In this document: positions 1 to 6,423 of the stretch, piece after piece | How the letters are laid out: each line of letters begins with the position of its first letter | Position numbering within the stretch: the first letter of the stretch is position 1 | From: DASRWD01 sp044507975 | GTDB lineage: Bacteria; Deinococcota; Deinococci; Deinococcales; Trueperaceae | Assembly: GCA_044507975.1 (NCBI GenBank) | Contig: JBIQIQ010000063.1 | Location: 1 to 12,642 of the forward strand | Direction of reading: 5' to 3' | Length of the DNA: 12,642 bases | Notes under the pieces: model-generated | The model's database searches: none | What the model was told of the DNA's origin: nothing | Seen by the model: the letters and a program-made list of their open reading frames with translations, nothing else | Program-made: the position numbers and the translations under genes

Positions 1-83
1 AGGCCGACGCCGATGAGGGCGTATATCCCCCCGATCAGGAGGCCGCCGGTGATGTTCTGGAGGAGCGGGACGAGGCCGTCCAT
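1..83 (-). CDS. livH: LivH-type branched-chain amino acid ABC transporter permease, N-terminal fragment (3' end outside window)
   Basis: Only the first 27 codons are inside the window; the gene runs off the left edge. Starting from the ATG at 83-81, the translation begins MDGLVPLLQN and continues through 'GGLLIGGIYALIGVGL'. That hydrophobic first membrane segment with a G-G-x-Y-A-L-I core is the characteristic N-terminus of LivH-family permeases, which form the inner-membrane channel of LIV/HAAT importers. It lies 31 bp downstream of the solute-binding protein gene on the same strand, the usual order in such operons. A GAGGAG at 105-100 is a possible ribosome site, but its 16-nt spacing is long. 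The family is recognised from a short stretch, so the substrate cannot be stated. Confidence 0.72.
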   Translation of the reverse strand, partial: MDGLVPLLQNITGGLLIGGIYALIGVG

Positions 84-114
84 GGATCAGCTCGCCCCGC
101 TCCTCAAGGTGTGC

Positions 115-1305
115 TCAGCGCTCGGTCCAGCTCGGGGTGTCGAGCATGGGGTTGACGACCTGGCCGTTGACGTAGACCGTCACGAACTCGCCGTCCTGCA
201 CCTGCTGGGCGACGGCGGGCAGGCGGGCCTGGTTCCTGTAGCCCTGGTAGTCGGTGAACGAGATGGGGCCGTAGACCGTGTCCGGCATGTCGGTCGCGTC
301 GAGGGCGGCCTGGACGTCGGCGGGCTCGAACGAGGCGGCCCTGCTGAGGACGTCGACGGCGGTGATGATGCCGGCGTACGCTTGCGCGGCGTGGTAGCTC
401 GGCGTGCGTCCCAGCACCTCGGCGAGGCGGTCGTTGAGCTCGGGCGCGCCGGGGTACGGGACGTCCTCGGTCCACATCGTCGCCGTGTAGACGAAGTCGG
501 CCGCCGGTCCGGACCCCTCGAGGAAGTTGGGTAGCGCGAAGCCGGCCGCTCCGCCCGCGAACACCTTGGCGTCGAGGCCGACCTCCTGCACCTGCCGCGC
601 GATCGCCACGGAGTCGGCGGCGTAGGAGACCATGAACACGATGTCGGGGTTCAGGCCCTTGAAGCGGTTGAGGATGGGCCTGAAGTCGGCGCCTGTCTGG
701 TCGTAGTCCTGGCGGTCGAGGACCCGGTAGCCGCGGTCGGCGGCGATCTCGTCGACCGCGTCCGCGACGGCGCTCTCGAAGGCGCCGTTGCCGTGCACCG
801 TCACGACTGTCTGCAGGAAGCCGTCGCCCTGGTCGGCGTTGAGCTGATCGAAGACGTCGAAGAGGATCTCGGCGTAAGCGTACGACGGCTGGTTGAGGCG
901 ATAGATCCAGTCGGAGCCCGGCCTGGTGATGGCGTCGTCGGACGACGTGAAGACGAGGAACGGACGCTGCTGACGGGTGAAGTACTGGGCCAGCGGGTTC
1001 GTGATCGAGGAGGAGTACGCCCCCATGACGAGCGGCACCCGCTGGTTGACCAGGCGCTCGGCCGCGGCGAGCGCTGCGTTCACCTCGGAGGTGTCGTCCT
1101 CCCAGACGACCTCTACCGGGGCGCCGTTGACCCCACCGGCGGCGTTGACGTCCTCCAGGGCGATCTGCACCCCGGCGCGGTGCTGCTCGCCGAACTCGGC
1201 GAAGCGCCCGGTGATGCTGGTGATCACTCCGATGCGGACGGGTTCCTGGGCCAGCGCCACGCCCGTGACCGCGATGACGAGAGCTAGGATGGCACGCCTC
1301 AACAT
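115..1305 (-). CDS. LIV/HAAT-family ABC transporter solute-binding protein (Peripla_BP_6 type)
   Basis: A 396-residue extracytoplasmic binding protein that would deliver an amino acid, amide or related compound to the LivH-type permease encoded next. Residues 1-19 form a signal peptide (MLRRAILALVIAVTGVALA, then QE) with a signal-peptidase-I site and no lipobox Cys. The mature protein starts with 'VRIGVITSITGRFAEFG' and 'DVNAAGGVNGAPVEVV', both diagnostic of the LivJ-like fold. Further family segments are 'PLVMGAYSSSITNPLAQ' (ligand-site serines) and 'DFRPILNRFKGLNPDIVFM'. Length is typical. An in-frame start 19 codons upstream (1362) would put a charged leader before the signal peptide, so I reject it: the ATG at 1305 has a near-perfect Shine-Dalgarno 5 nt away. 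The gene follows the SARP regulator by 75 bp on the same strand and could be co-transcribed with it. The ligand cannot be read from the sequence. Confidence 0.93.
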   Translation of the reverse strand: MLRRAILALVIAVTGVALAQEPVRIGVITSITGRFAEFGEQHRAGVQIALEDVNAAGGVNGAPVEVVWEDDTSEVNAALAAAERLVNQRVPLVMGAYSSSITNPLAQYFTRQQRPFLVFTSSDDAITRPGSDWIYRLNQPSYAYAEILFDVFDQLNADQGDGFLQTVVTVHGNGAFESAVADAVDEIAADRGYRVLDRQDYDQTGADFRPILNRFKGLNPDIVFMVSYAADSVAIARQVQEVGLDAKVFAGGAAGFALPNFLEGSGPAADFVYTATMWTEDVPYPGAPELNDRLAEVLGRTPSYHAAQAYAGIITAVDVLSRAASFEPADVQAALDATDMPDTVYGPISFTDYQGYRNQARLPAVAQQVQDGEFVTVYVNGQVVNPMLDTPSWTER

Positions 1306-1380
1306 GGTTCCCTCCTCGGAAGCTGAGTTTTCGTCGCTAGACCAGGGGAGACTAACACGCACCCTCCGCGGGGAACCCGC
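1306..1380 (-). other. 75-bp spacer between SARP gene and solute-binding protein gene, with a small hairpin
   Basis: Right after the regulator's stop codon is a perfect 5-bp inverted repeat, GCGGG-TTC-CCCGC on the minus strand (1380-1368). It has no T-run, so it is at most a weak terminator or mRNA-stabilising hairpin. Further on, a TAGTCT (1354-1349) has the TAnnnT form of a -10 element, but I see no convincing -35 partner. The sequence does not decide whether the transporter has its own promoter or is read through from the SARP gene. I see no copy of the 11-bp repeats found upstream of the regulator. Confidence 0.4.
1311..1317 (-). promoter_or_regulatory. Ribosome binding site that sets the start of the solute-binding protein
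   Basis: GAGGAGG on the minus strand, 5 nt before the ATG at 1305. It matches the anti-Shine-Dalgarno almost perfectly and places translation initiation at the signal-peptide methionine, not at the upstream in-frame start at 1362. Confidence 0.85.
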
Positions 1381-4029
1381 TCAGCTCGGCGGGCCAGACA
1401 CCGACCGCAGGTCCGCCGTCAGCAGCTCGGCCTGGGCGTGAAGCCCCATCTCACGGGCGTGCACTGCGCCGCGCTCGAAGTGCGCGCGCGCAGATTCGGT
1501 CGCCCCGCGCGCGTTCGCTACGATGCCGAGCAGGCGGTAAACCTCTCCCAGGGCGTGCTTGAAGCCGACGCGCTCCAGGAGCGCCCTCGCCTCCTCCGCC
1601 AGGCTCCCGGCCGCCTCGAGGTCGCCGCGCAGCAGCCGCAGCTCCGCGGCGGACCCGAGGAACAACCCCAGCCCCCAGGCGTTCCCGAGCTCCCGGAAGA
1701 GGCCCAGGCATCCGTCGAGAGCGGCTTTGGCGGCGTCGAGGTCGCCGAGCCGCGTGAGCGCCTTGCCCAGCCAGCCGAGGTTCTGGGCGCGCCACCACGG
1801 CGCCAGCCTGGAGACGTCGCCCTCGAGGTTGGCCCGCATCAGCGAGGCCGCCGAGAGGTACTCGCCCAGCCCGTAGCGCGCCATCGCCAGCACGCTGCGC
1901 GCGAGAGCCGCCCCGGCGGTCCCCGGCTCACCGCGGCTGGCGAAATGCGCGAGGCCGGCCGAAGCTTCGCGCTCCGCAGCGCCGTGGTCGCCGAGCATCC
2001 ACGCGGTGCGGGCATGCAGCGTGACGAGCTCGGCCCGCTGGTCCGGATCGAGGTCCAGCTCCAGTGCGCGCTCGAGCCAACGCGCCGCCTCGCCGGGCGA
2101 CGACGCGAGCGCCCAGAAGTGCAGCATCGAGGAGGTGAGCCTGAAGGCGAGCGGCGCCCGGCCCGGGGTGGTCGTCGCCACGGCGAGCGCCGCGCGCAGG
2201 TTGTCGACCTCGGGCCGCAGCCGCTCGAGCCACTCGAAGAGGCCAGAGCCCAGCAGATGGGGGACCGACTCCTCGGCCAGGCGCGTGAACGCTTCGAGGT
2301 GGGCCGCGGCCGCCCCCTCGCTCGTGCCCGACGCGGCCGACCTCTGCGCCGCGTACTGGCGAAGGAGCTCGTGCAGGCCGAACCGGCCCGTGCCCTCGCG
2401 ACGGACCATCGAGCTGTCGACGAGGCGCCTGAGGTCCTCGAGCGTGGCACCGGTGACCGCGCCCGCTTCCTGGTGAGCGAACCCGCCCCGGAAGACCGAG
2501 AGCCCGCCGAGGACCGCGCGCGCCCGCTCGGGTTGCATCTCCCACGCCATGTCGAAGAGCCCGGCGACGCTCCTGTGCCGCGTTGGGAGGTCACGCCGCT
2601 CCGAGGTCAGGAGGTCGATGCCGCGCTCGAGCTCCGCGGCGATCACCCGGGAGCTAGTGGATCCCAGCCACGACGCGGCGAGCTCGAGGGCGAGGGGGTG
2701 GCCGCCTACGCAGCGGCACACGGTCACCACGCTGGGTCGCTCCGAGGCCGCGTCGAACCCCGGGTCGACCCGAGCTGCCAGCCTCTCGAAGAGCTCGGCG
2801 GCCGCGCCCTCGGGCTCGAGCCCCTCGACCGGCAGGACCCACTCCTCCGAGAGGAGCAGGCGTGCCCTCGAGGTCGCCAGCACCTTGGCGCCCGGAGCGC
2901 GGCGCAGCACCTCCTTGACCGATCCGAGGTCGTGGAGGAGGTGCTCGAGGGTGTCGAGGACGAGCAGGACCTGCTTGTCCTCGAGGTAAGCGAGGACTCG
3001 CTCCTCGACCCTGGACCCGGGCAGCGGGCCCATCGCCAGGGCCTGGGCGACCGCCGCGAGGATGAACTCGGGCCCCGTGACCCCAGCGAGGGGAACGAAG
3101 GCGACGCCGTTCGCGAACATCGCCTCGCACGCGCGGGCTCCCTCGATCGCCAGGCGCGTCTTGCCGCTGCCACCCAGCCCGGTGAGGGTGAGCAGCCGGC
3201 AGTCGGGGTCGCCCAGGCGCTCGGCGATGAGGGACAGCTCCTCGCGCCGACCCACGAAGGGGGTGGAGGCGACCGGGAGGACCGCGTGCCGGACGGTCGC
3301 AGCGGGCCGCGTCACGCGAGGCCCCACCGCACCGGCCCGGATGCCCTCGATCAGGTCAAGGGTCGCGGGGTCGGGGGCCGAGCCGAGTTCCTCACCGAGC
3401 TGCGCGGCGAACCGCTCGAAGTGCGCCAGGGCCGATGCCCGCCGCCCGGTGCGCCCGAGGACCCTCAGTAGCGCCCGGTTGGCCGGCTCATGCAGCGGGT
3501 CCAGCGCCAGGAGGCGCCTGGCGTAGAGCAGGGAGGCCTCGTCGTCCTGGCGCGACGACGCGGCACCGAGAAGGCGCTGCGCGCAGACCAGGGCGGACTG
3601 CCTGAGGTGCTCCTGCTCGCCGGCGAGCCAGTTCTCGAACGCGGCGCTGCCGTCGAGGTGCAGGCCAGCCGCGAGGTCGCCCCGGTAGAGCGTCAGGGCC
3701 TCCTCGTGACGGGCCGCCCGTACATGCGCCTCGAACTCGGACGCGTCCACCTCCACGTCGGCTGCGAGGACCACCGAGAGCCGGTCGACCCGTAGGGCCT
3801 CGCCCAGCCTCTTCCGCACCCGGTGGAGCGCGGCGCGAAGGTTCGCAGCGGACCGCTCCGGCGCGCTCTCGGGCCAGAGCAGCTCCGCCAGGTGCGCTCG
3901 GGGCTGCGGCAGCTCGTGCCTGATGAGGTAGACGAGGAGCGCCTCGGCCGAGCGGGCTCCTAGCCCTGGAAGCTGCTCTCCGCCACGCGTCAGCCGCAGG
4001 CTCCCCAAGGCCTCGACCCGAAGGGACAT
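1381..4029 (-). CDS. SARP/AfsR-family transcriptional regulator (wHTH-BTAD, NTPase, TPR-like)
   Basis: An 882-residue large SARP. Residues ~1-95 are an OmpR-type winged helix ('RSAEALLVYLIRHE', 'HLAELLWPES', 'SAANLRAALHRVRKRLG'). Residues ~97-232 are a bacterial transcriptional activation domain (BTAD). After a linker comes a STAND/NB-ARC-like NTPase: 'FVGRREEL' (258-265), Walker A GLGGSGKT (284-291), Walker B LLVLDTLEHL (355-364, Asp359), sensor TSR (386-388) and 'GGHPLALEL' (442-450). The last ~350 residues are Ala/Leu/Arg-rich helical repeats, probably TPR-like sensors. The domain order is that of AfsR, a nucleotide-dependent activator that binds 11-bp-spaced direct repeats. Exactly such repeats lie upstream of this gene. 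The ATG at 4029 has GGAAGGAG 6 nt upstream. The neighbours are a divergent secreted protein, its likely target, and a downstream LIV-type transporter. The inducing signal is unknown. Confidence 0.93.
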   Translation of the reverse strand: MSLRVEALGSLRLTRGGEQLPGLGARSAEALLVYLIRHELPQPRAHLAELLWPESAPERSAANLRAALHRVRKRLGEALRVDRLSVVLAADVEVDASEFEAHVRAARHEEALTLYRGDLAAGLHLDGSAAFENWLAGEQEHLRQSALVCAQRLLGAASSRQDDEASLLYARRLLALDPLHEPANRALLRVLGRTGRRASALAHFERFAAQLGEELGSAPDPATLDLIEGIRAGAVGPRVTRPAATVRHAVLPVASTPFVGRREELSLIAERLGDPDCRLLTLTGLGGSGKTRLAIEGARACEAMFANGVAFVPLAGVTGPEFILAAVAQALAMGPLPGSRVEERVLAYLEDKQVLLVLDTLEHLLHDLGSVKEVLRRAPGAKVLATSRARLLLSEEWVLPVEGLEPEGAAAELFERLAARVDPGFDAASERPSVVTVCRCVGGHPLALELAASWLGSTSSRVIAAELERGIDLLTSERRDLPTRHRSVAGLFDMAWEMQPERARAVLGGLSVFRGGFAHQEAGAVTGATLEDLRRLVDSSMVRREGTGRFGLHELLRQYAAQRSAASGTSEGAAAAHLEAFTRLAEESVPHLLGSGLFEWLERLRPEVDNLRAALAVATTTPGRAPLAFRLTSSMLHFWALASSPGEAARWLERALELDLDPDQRAELVTLHARTAWMLGDHGAAEREASAGLAHFASRGEPGTAGAALARSVLAMARYGLGEYLSAASLMRANLEGDVSRLAPWWRAQNLGWLGKALTRLGDLDAAKAALDGCLGLFRELGNAWGLGLFLGSAAELRLLRGDLEAAGSLAEEARALLERVGFKHALGEVYRLLGIVANARGATESARAHFERGAVHAREMGLHAQAELLTADLRSVSGPPS

Positions 4030-4035
4030 CGCCCG

Positions 4036-4043
4036 CTCCTTCC
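4036..4043 (-). promoter_or_regulatory. Ribosome binding site of the SARP gene
   Basis: GGAAGGAG on the minus strand, 6 nt before the ATG at 4029. Its distal two bases overlap the first of the three 11-bp direct repeats, so a protein bound there would sit on the DNA encoding the regulator's own leader. Confidence 0.75.
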
Positions 4044-4074
4044 GTCACGAACCCGTAACGACGCCGTAACGAAG
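4042..4074 (+). promoter_or_regulatory. Triple 11-bp-period direct repeat, probable SARP binding site
   Basis: Three head-to-tail copies of a 9-bp word: CCGTCACGA (4042-4050), CCGTAACGA (4053-4061) and CCGTAACGA (4064-4072). The start-to-start distance is exactly 11 bp each time; copies two and three are identical and the first differs at one base. SARP regulators are known to bind heptamer-like direct repeats at 11-bp intervals with the 3' copy about 8 bp from the -10. Here 8 nt separate 4072 from TAGCCT at 4081. The repeats lie between a SARP gene and the divergent gene it would activate. That the neighbouring SARP binds here is inferred, but the geometry is very specific. Confidence 0.75.
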
Positions 4075-4078
4075 GCTA
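4073..4078 (-). promoter_or_regulatory. Opposing -10-like element (TAGCCT) that could drive the SARP gene
   Basis: This is the minus-strand copy of TAGCCT, separated by two bases from the plus-strand copy. Transcription from it would start inside the direct repeats (about 4066) and give a ~36-nt leader to the SARP ATG at 4029. If real, a SARP bound to the repeats would block its own promoter while activating the divergent one. No -35 is evident, so this is tentative. Confidence 0.35.
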
Positions 4079-4080
4079 CC

Positions 4081-4086
4081 TAGCCT
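4081..4086 (+). promoter_or_regulatory. -10-like element (TAGCCT) of the promoter for the secreted protein gene
   Basis: TAGCCT fits the TAnnnT pattern of GC-rich bacterial -10 elements. It lies 8 nt after the last direct repeat, where SARP-activated promoters have it, and no usable -35 hexamer is present because the repeats occupy that position. The predicted start near 4093 gives a leader of about 37 nt containing the TAGGAGGA ribosome site. The same hexamer appears on the opposite strand (4078-4073), forming the inverted repeat AGGCTA-CC-TAGCCT. Confidence 0.55.
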
Positions 4087-4116
4087 GACTCGTGCCCGCC
4101 AGTCCGCGGGCCACGT

Positions 4117-4124
4117 TAGGAGGA
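4117..4124 (+). promoter_or_regulatory. Ribosome binding site supporting a GTG start
   Basis: TAGGAGGA, 5 nt before the GTG at 4130. It fixes the start of the secreted protein at this GTG, directly followed by the signal peptide, and not at any later codon. Confidence 0.8.
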
Positions 4125-4129
4125 CGACC

Positions 4130-4633
4130 GTGAGGACGATCGTGAAGGTATGGCTGGCCGGAGCAGCGCTCGCTGCAGGGGTCGCCTGGGCGCAGGCGCC
4201 GGCGCCGCCGGCCGAGCTCGTGGCGTGCGAGCCGGGCATGGAGGCGCCCTGCGTAGTGCTCGCCACCGAGCCGGCGGACATAGTCGGCGTGTGGAAGCAG
4301 TACCTCGGGAACCCGGCGTTCGCCGAGAGCGGCGGCGTGGCGTTCATCCGGTACGCCCCCGACGGTGCGTACTACCTGGCAGACAGCGTCGAGAACGCTG
4401 CCGGACCCTTCGCCCAGTTCCCGCGCGGGCACGTGACGTTCGCGGACGGCGTCGCGACGATCTTCGTGGACAACCCGCCGGCGACCATGCCCCAGTGCGC
4501 CACCGGCGCCTACCAGATTCGGGTCATCCGCGCTTTCGACCGCCCCGTGGCCCTGCACTACGCGCCTGTGGCCGACGAGTGCATGCCGCGCCAGAACGAC
4601 CTGCGCACGCCGCTGATCTGGGTCGCCGACTAG
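4130..4633 (+). CDS. Secreted lipocalin-like small protein of unknown function, probable SARP target
   Basis: A 167-residue exported protein that I cannot assign to a named gene. Residues 1-21 are a signal peptide (Arg/Lys start, hydrophobic core, AWA then Q). The mature part looks like a small all-beta domain: 'ADIVGVWKQYLG' (49-60) carries the G-x-W element typical of lipocalin starts, followed by alternating strands such as 'GVAFIRYAPDGAYYLAD' and 'GHVTFADGVATIFVD'. Four cysteines (33, 41, 123, 151) could form two disulfides outside the cytoplasm. The start is a GTG with a strong ribosome site. The gene is alone on its transcript: a SARP-type promoter in front and a strong terminator behind. 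A small-ligand binding role is a structural guess only. Confidence 0.85.
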   Translation: MRTIVKVWLAGAALAAGVAWAQAPAPPAELVACEPGMEAPCVVLATEPADIVGVWKQYLGNPAFAESGGVAFIRYAPDGAYYLADSVENAAGPFAQFPRGHVTFADGVATIFVDNPPATMPQCATGAYQIRVIRAFDRPVALHYAPVADECMPRQNDLRTPLIWVAD

Positions 4634-4648
4634 CCGACCGCGGTCGGC
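4633..4648. repeat. 16-bp perfect palindrome directly after the secreted protein gene
   Basis: GCCGACCGCGGTCGGC reads identically on both strands and begins at the last base of the stop codon. With no loop of its own it is a poor hairpin (about 6 bp if the centre opens). It may be part of a double terminator with the larger stem that follows, or a protein-binding dyad. No other copy was noticed in the window. Confidence 0.5.
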
Positions 4649-4656
4649 GGTCGCTG

Positions 4657-4688
4657 GCGGTGGGCCGGGAACGCTCCCGGCCCACCGC
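4657..4688 (+). terminator. Strong rho-independent-type terminator
   Basis: A perfect 14-bp stem (arms 4657-4670 and 4675-4688, beginning GCGGTGGGCC) with a 4-nt ACGC loop, followed by a pyrimidine-rich TCTCTC tail. The tail is poor in consecutive T but the stem is exceptionally stable. It isolates the SARP-controlled gene from the transporter gene downstream. Confidence 0.8.
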
Positions 4689-4751
4689 TCTCTCGTGGCG
4701 GCATCGCATGACTGGCGAGGCGACGGCGGTCGCAGGTGGGCGCCTTCGGAT

Positions 4752-4757
4752 TACACT
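4752..4757 (+). promoter_or_regulatory. Possible -10 element (TACACT) of the Na/Pi cotransporter gene
   Basis: TACACT matches four of six TATAAT positions. It lies after the terminator and would start transcription near 4764, leaving a ~41-nt leader with GGAAGGA before the ATG at 4805. The -35 region is not recognisable. If correct, it rules out the in-frame GTG at 4736 as the start. Confidence 0.35.
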
Positions 4758-4804
4758 CTCAGGTCATCGGCGCGGGCGCAAGCGCGCGGAAGGACGTGAC
4801 CTGG

Positions 4805-6391
4805 ATGTTGCTCACGATGCTCGGCGGCCTCGCGCTGTTCCTGCTGGGCGTCAACCGGATCTCGGATGGGCTCGAGGCCGCGGCCGGCCCCACCGCGCGG
4901 CGATGGATGGCGGCCGCCACCGGCTCCCCCTTCAAGGCACTCGGGACGGCGACCGCCGTGGGCGCGATGACCCAGAGCGGGACGGCGCTGTGCGTCACGG
5001 CGCTGTCGATGGTCGCTTCCGGCCTGGTGGGCGCGGCGAGCGGGTTGGCGGTGTCGATGGGCGCGAAGCTGGGCGCCACCGGCGCGATCCAGCTGGCGGC
5101 CTTCAACGTCTCCGAGTACGCCCTGCCGCTGGTGGGGATCGGGTTCTTCCTCTCCATGTGGCGCAGGGCGCGGGCGCTGGGCGGCATGCTGCTCGGCGTC
5201 GGCTTGCTCTTCATGGGCCTCGACCTGACCGTCGGGGCGATCCGCGGCCTGACCGAGAGCGAGGTCTTCATGCTCATGGTCGACGCGGCCGAGGCGCAGC
5301 CACTGACGATGCTGCTGGTCGGCGCGCTGCTGGGAGGGATCCTCTCCAGCGCGAACGCGGCTGCCGCCGTCGCCATCGGCTTGGTCGTGAGCGACGCCGT
5401 AACGCCCGCGACGGCCTTCGCGCTCATCGCCGGCGGCAACGTGGGCGGCACGTTCCTCCCGCTGCTGGTGTCGCGCGGCTTCGACTCCGCCGCTCAGCGC
5501 GTGGCCATCTCGCACGTGCTGGTGAAGGGGGTGGGCGCCCTGGCCGTCGTGTTCGCCGCCGAGCCGGCGATGGACCTCGTCGCGCGGCTGGGTGGCGACG
5601 GCGCCAGGCAGGTCGCCAACGCGCACACCTTCTTCAACCTCGCCGTGGCCCTCGTGTTCACGCCGGTCGCCGGCCTCGTGACGCGGCTCGTCGAACGCAT
5701 CGTCCCGACGAGCGAGGACGACTCCACGCCCAAGTACCTCAGCCGCGACGCCCTGAGCGACCCCTCGCTGGCGATAAGGCTGGCGCTGCGCGAGACGGTG
5801 CGCATCAGCGACCAGGTGTTCGTGATGACGGAGCTGGCCGTGGGGTACGTCGACCAGGGCAAGTGGGACCCGGCACCGATCGAGGGCAGGGAGGCGAAGA
5901 CCGACAAGCTGACGCGCGCCGTCGTCGACTACCTCGCCGACCTGCGGCGGGCCACCGACCAGGAGGACTACGCCAGCGAGAAGCTGCTCCTCGTCGCCAC
6001 CGAGCTCGAGAACATGGGCGACCAGATCAGGCGGCTCTACCGGCGGGAGGAGCGGCTGCGCAAGGAGGGCATCGAGTTCAGCGAGCAGGGCAGGGCCGAG
6101 CTCGCGGCCACCGGGACGATGGTCCTGGAGAGGATGCGGCTCTCGTTCACGGCGTTAGCGACCGGCGACCGCGGCATGGCGCGGCAGGTGATCGATGGCC
6201 GCAAGCCGCTCGAGGAGCACGTGGCCAAGATGCGCCTGGCCCACCTCGGGCGGCTCGAGGAGCGGCTGCCGCAGTCACAGGCGTCGAGCTCGCACCACCT
6301 CGAGGTGCTCACGCTCTTCAGGCAGCTCGACGCTAGCGTTACGCGCGTGGCCGGCTGGATCCTCGAGGTCTACGACGCGGGCGGCGCCTGA
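4805..6391 (+). CDS. Na+/phosphate cotransporter family protein (Na_Pi_cotrans x2) with PhoU-like C-terminal domain
   Basis: A 528-residue membrane protein of the NptA/YjbB type. Residues 1-~300 hold two inverted-topology Na_Pi_cotrans repeats. The first has QSGTA (57-61) and GAKLGAT (86-92); the second has SSAN (181-184) and GGNVGGT (210-216), matching the family's paired QSSS and GANxGTT signatures. Residues ~320-528 are a soluble helical PhoU-like domain ('ALRETVRISDQVF', 'LVATELENMGDQIRRLY'). Family members take up or export phosphate with sodium. The second signature lacks the usual Gln (Leu180 precedes SSAN) and the first has Gly-Thr for Ser-Ser, so the substrate could differ. I chose the ATG at 4805 because membrane segment 1 starts immediately and GGAAGGA lies 10 nt upstream; an in-frame GTG at 4736 has no ribosome site. 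Confidence 0.88.
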   Translation: MLLTMLGGLALFLLGVNRISDGLEAAAGPTARRWMAAATGSPFKALGTATAVGAMTQSGTALCVTALSMVASGLVGAASGLAVSMGAKLGATGAIQLAAFNVSEYALPLVGIGFFLSMWRRARALGGMLLGVGLLFMGLDLTVGAIRGLTESEVFMLMVDAAEAQPLTMLLVGALLGGILSSANAAAAVAIGLVVSDAVTPATAFALIAGGNVGGTFLPLLVSRGFDSAAQRVAISHVLVKGVGALAVVFAAEPAMDLVARLGGDGARQVANAHTFFNLAVALVFTPVAGLVTRLVERIVPTSEDDSTPKYLSRDALSDPSLAIRLALRETVRISDQVFVMTELAVGYVDQGKWDPAPIEGREAKTDKLTRAVVDYLADLRRATDQEDYASEKLLLVATELENMGDQIRRLYRREERLRKEGIEFSEQGRAELAATGTMVLERMRLSFTALATGDRGMARQVIDGRKPLEEHVAKMRLAHLGRLEERLPQSQASSSHHLEVLTLFRQLDASVTRVAGWILEVYDAGGA

Positions 6392-6423
6392 GGCGTCCGT
6401 CCGGGCCGCGCTGCGGTGATGAC

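Noticed and set aside
1306..1362. Upstream in-frame start of the solute-binding protein at 1362
   Set aside because: It would add 19 polar residues before an intact signal peptide, while the ATG at 1305 has GAGGAGG at ideal spacing.
1438..3471. 677-codon open frame on the plus strand opposite the SARP gene
   Set aside because: It is the antisense shadow of a GC-rich gene. The translation is Arg/Pro/Glu-rich with no recognisable domain, while the minus strand encodes clear wHTH, Walker and STAND motifs.
4736..4804. Upstream in-frame GTG start (4736) of the Na/Pi cotransporter
   Set aside because: No ribosome site; the extension is not hydrophobic and would overlap the likely -10 TACACT. The ATG at 4805 opens directly into the first membrane segment.
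5394..5405. Another GCCGTAACG inside the transporter gene, resembling the SARP repeat
   Set aside because: A single copy without an 11-bp partner, within coding sequence; expected by chance.
4150..6336. 728-codon open frame on the plus strand spanning the secreted protein, terminator and transporter
   Set aside because: It is very Arg/Gly-rich, runs straight through a strong terminator and promoter region and overlaps two genes with clear signal peptide, membrane segments and family motifs.
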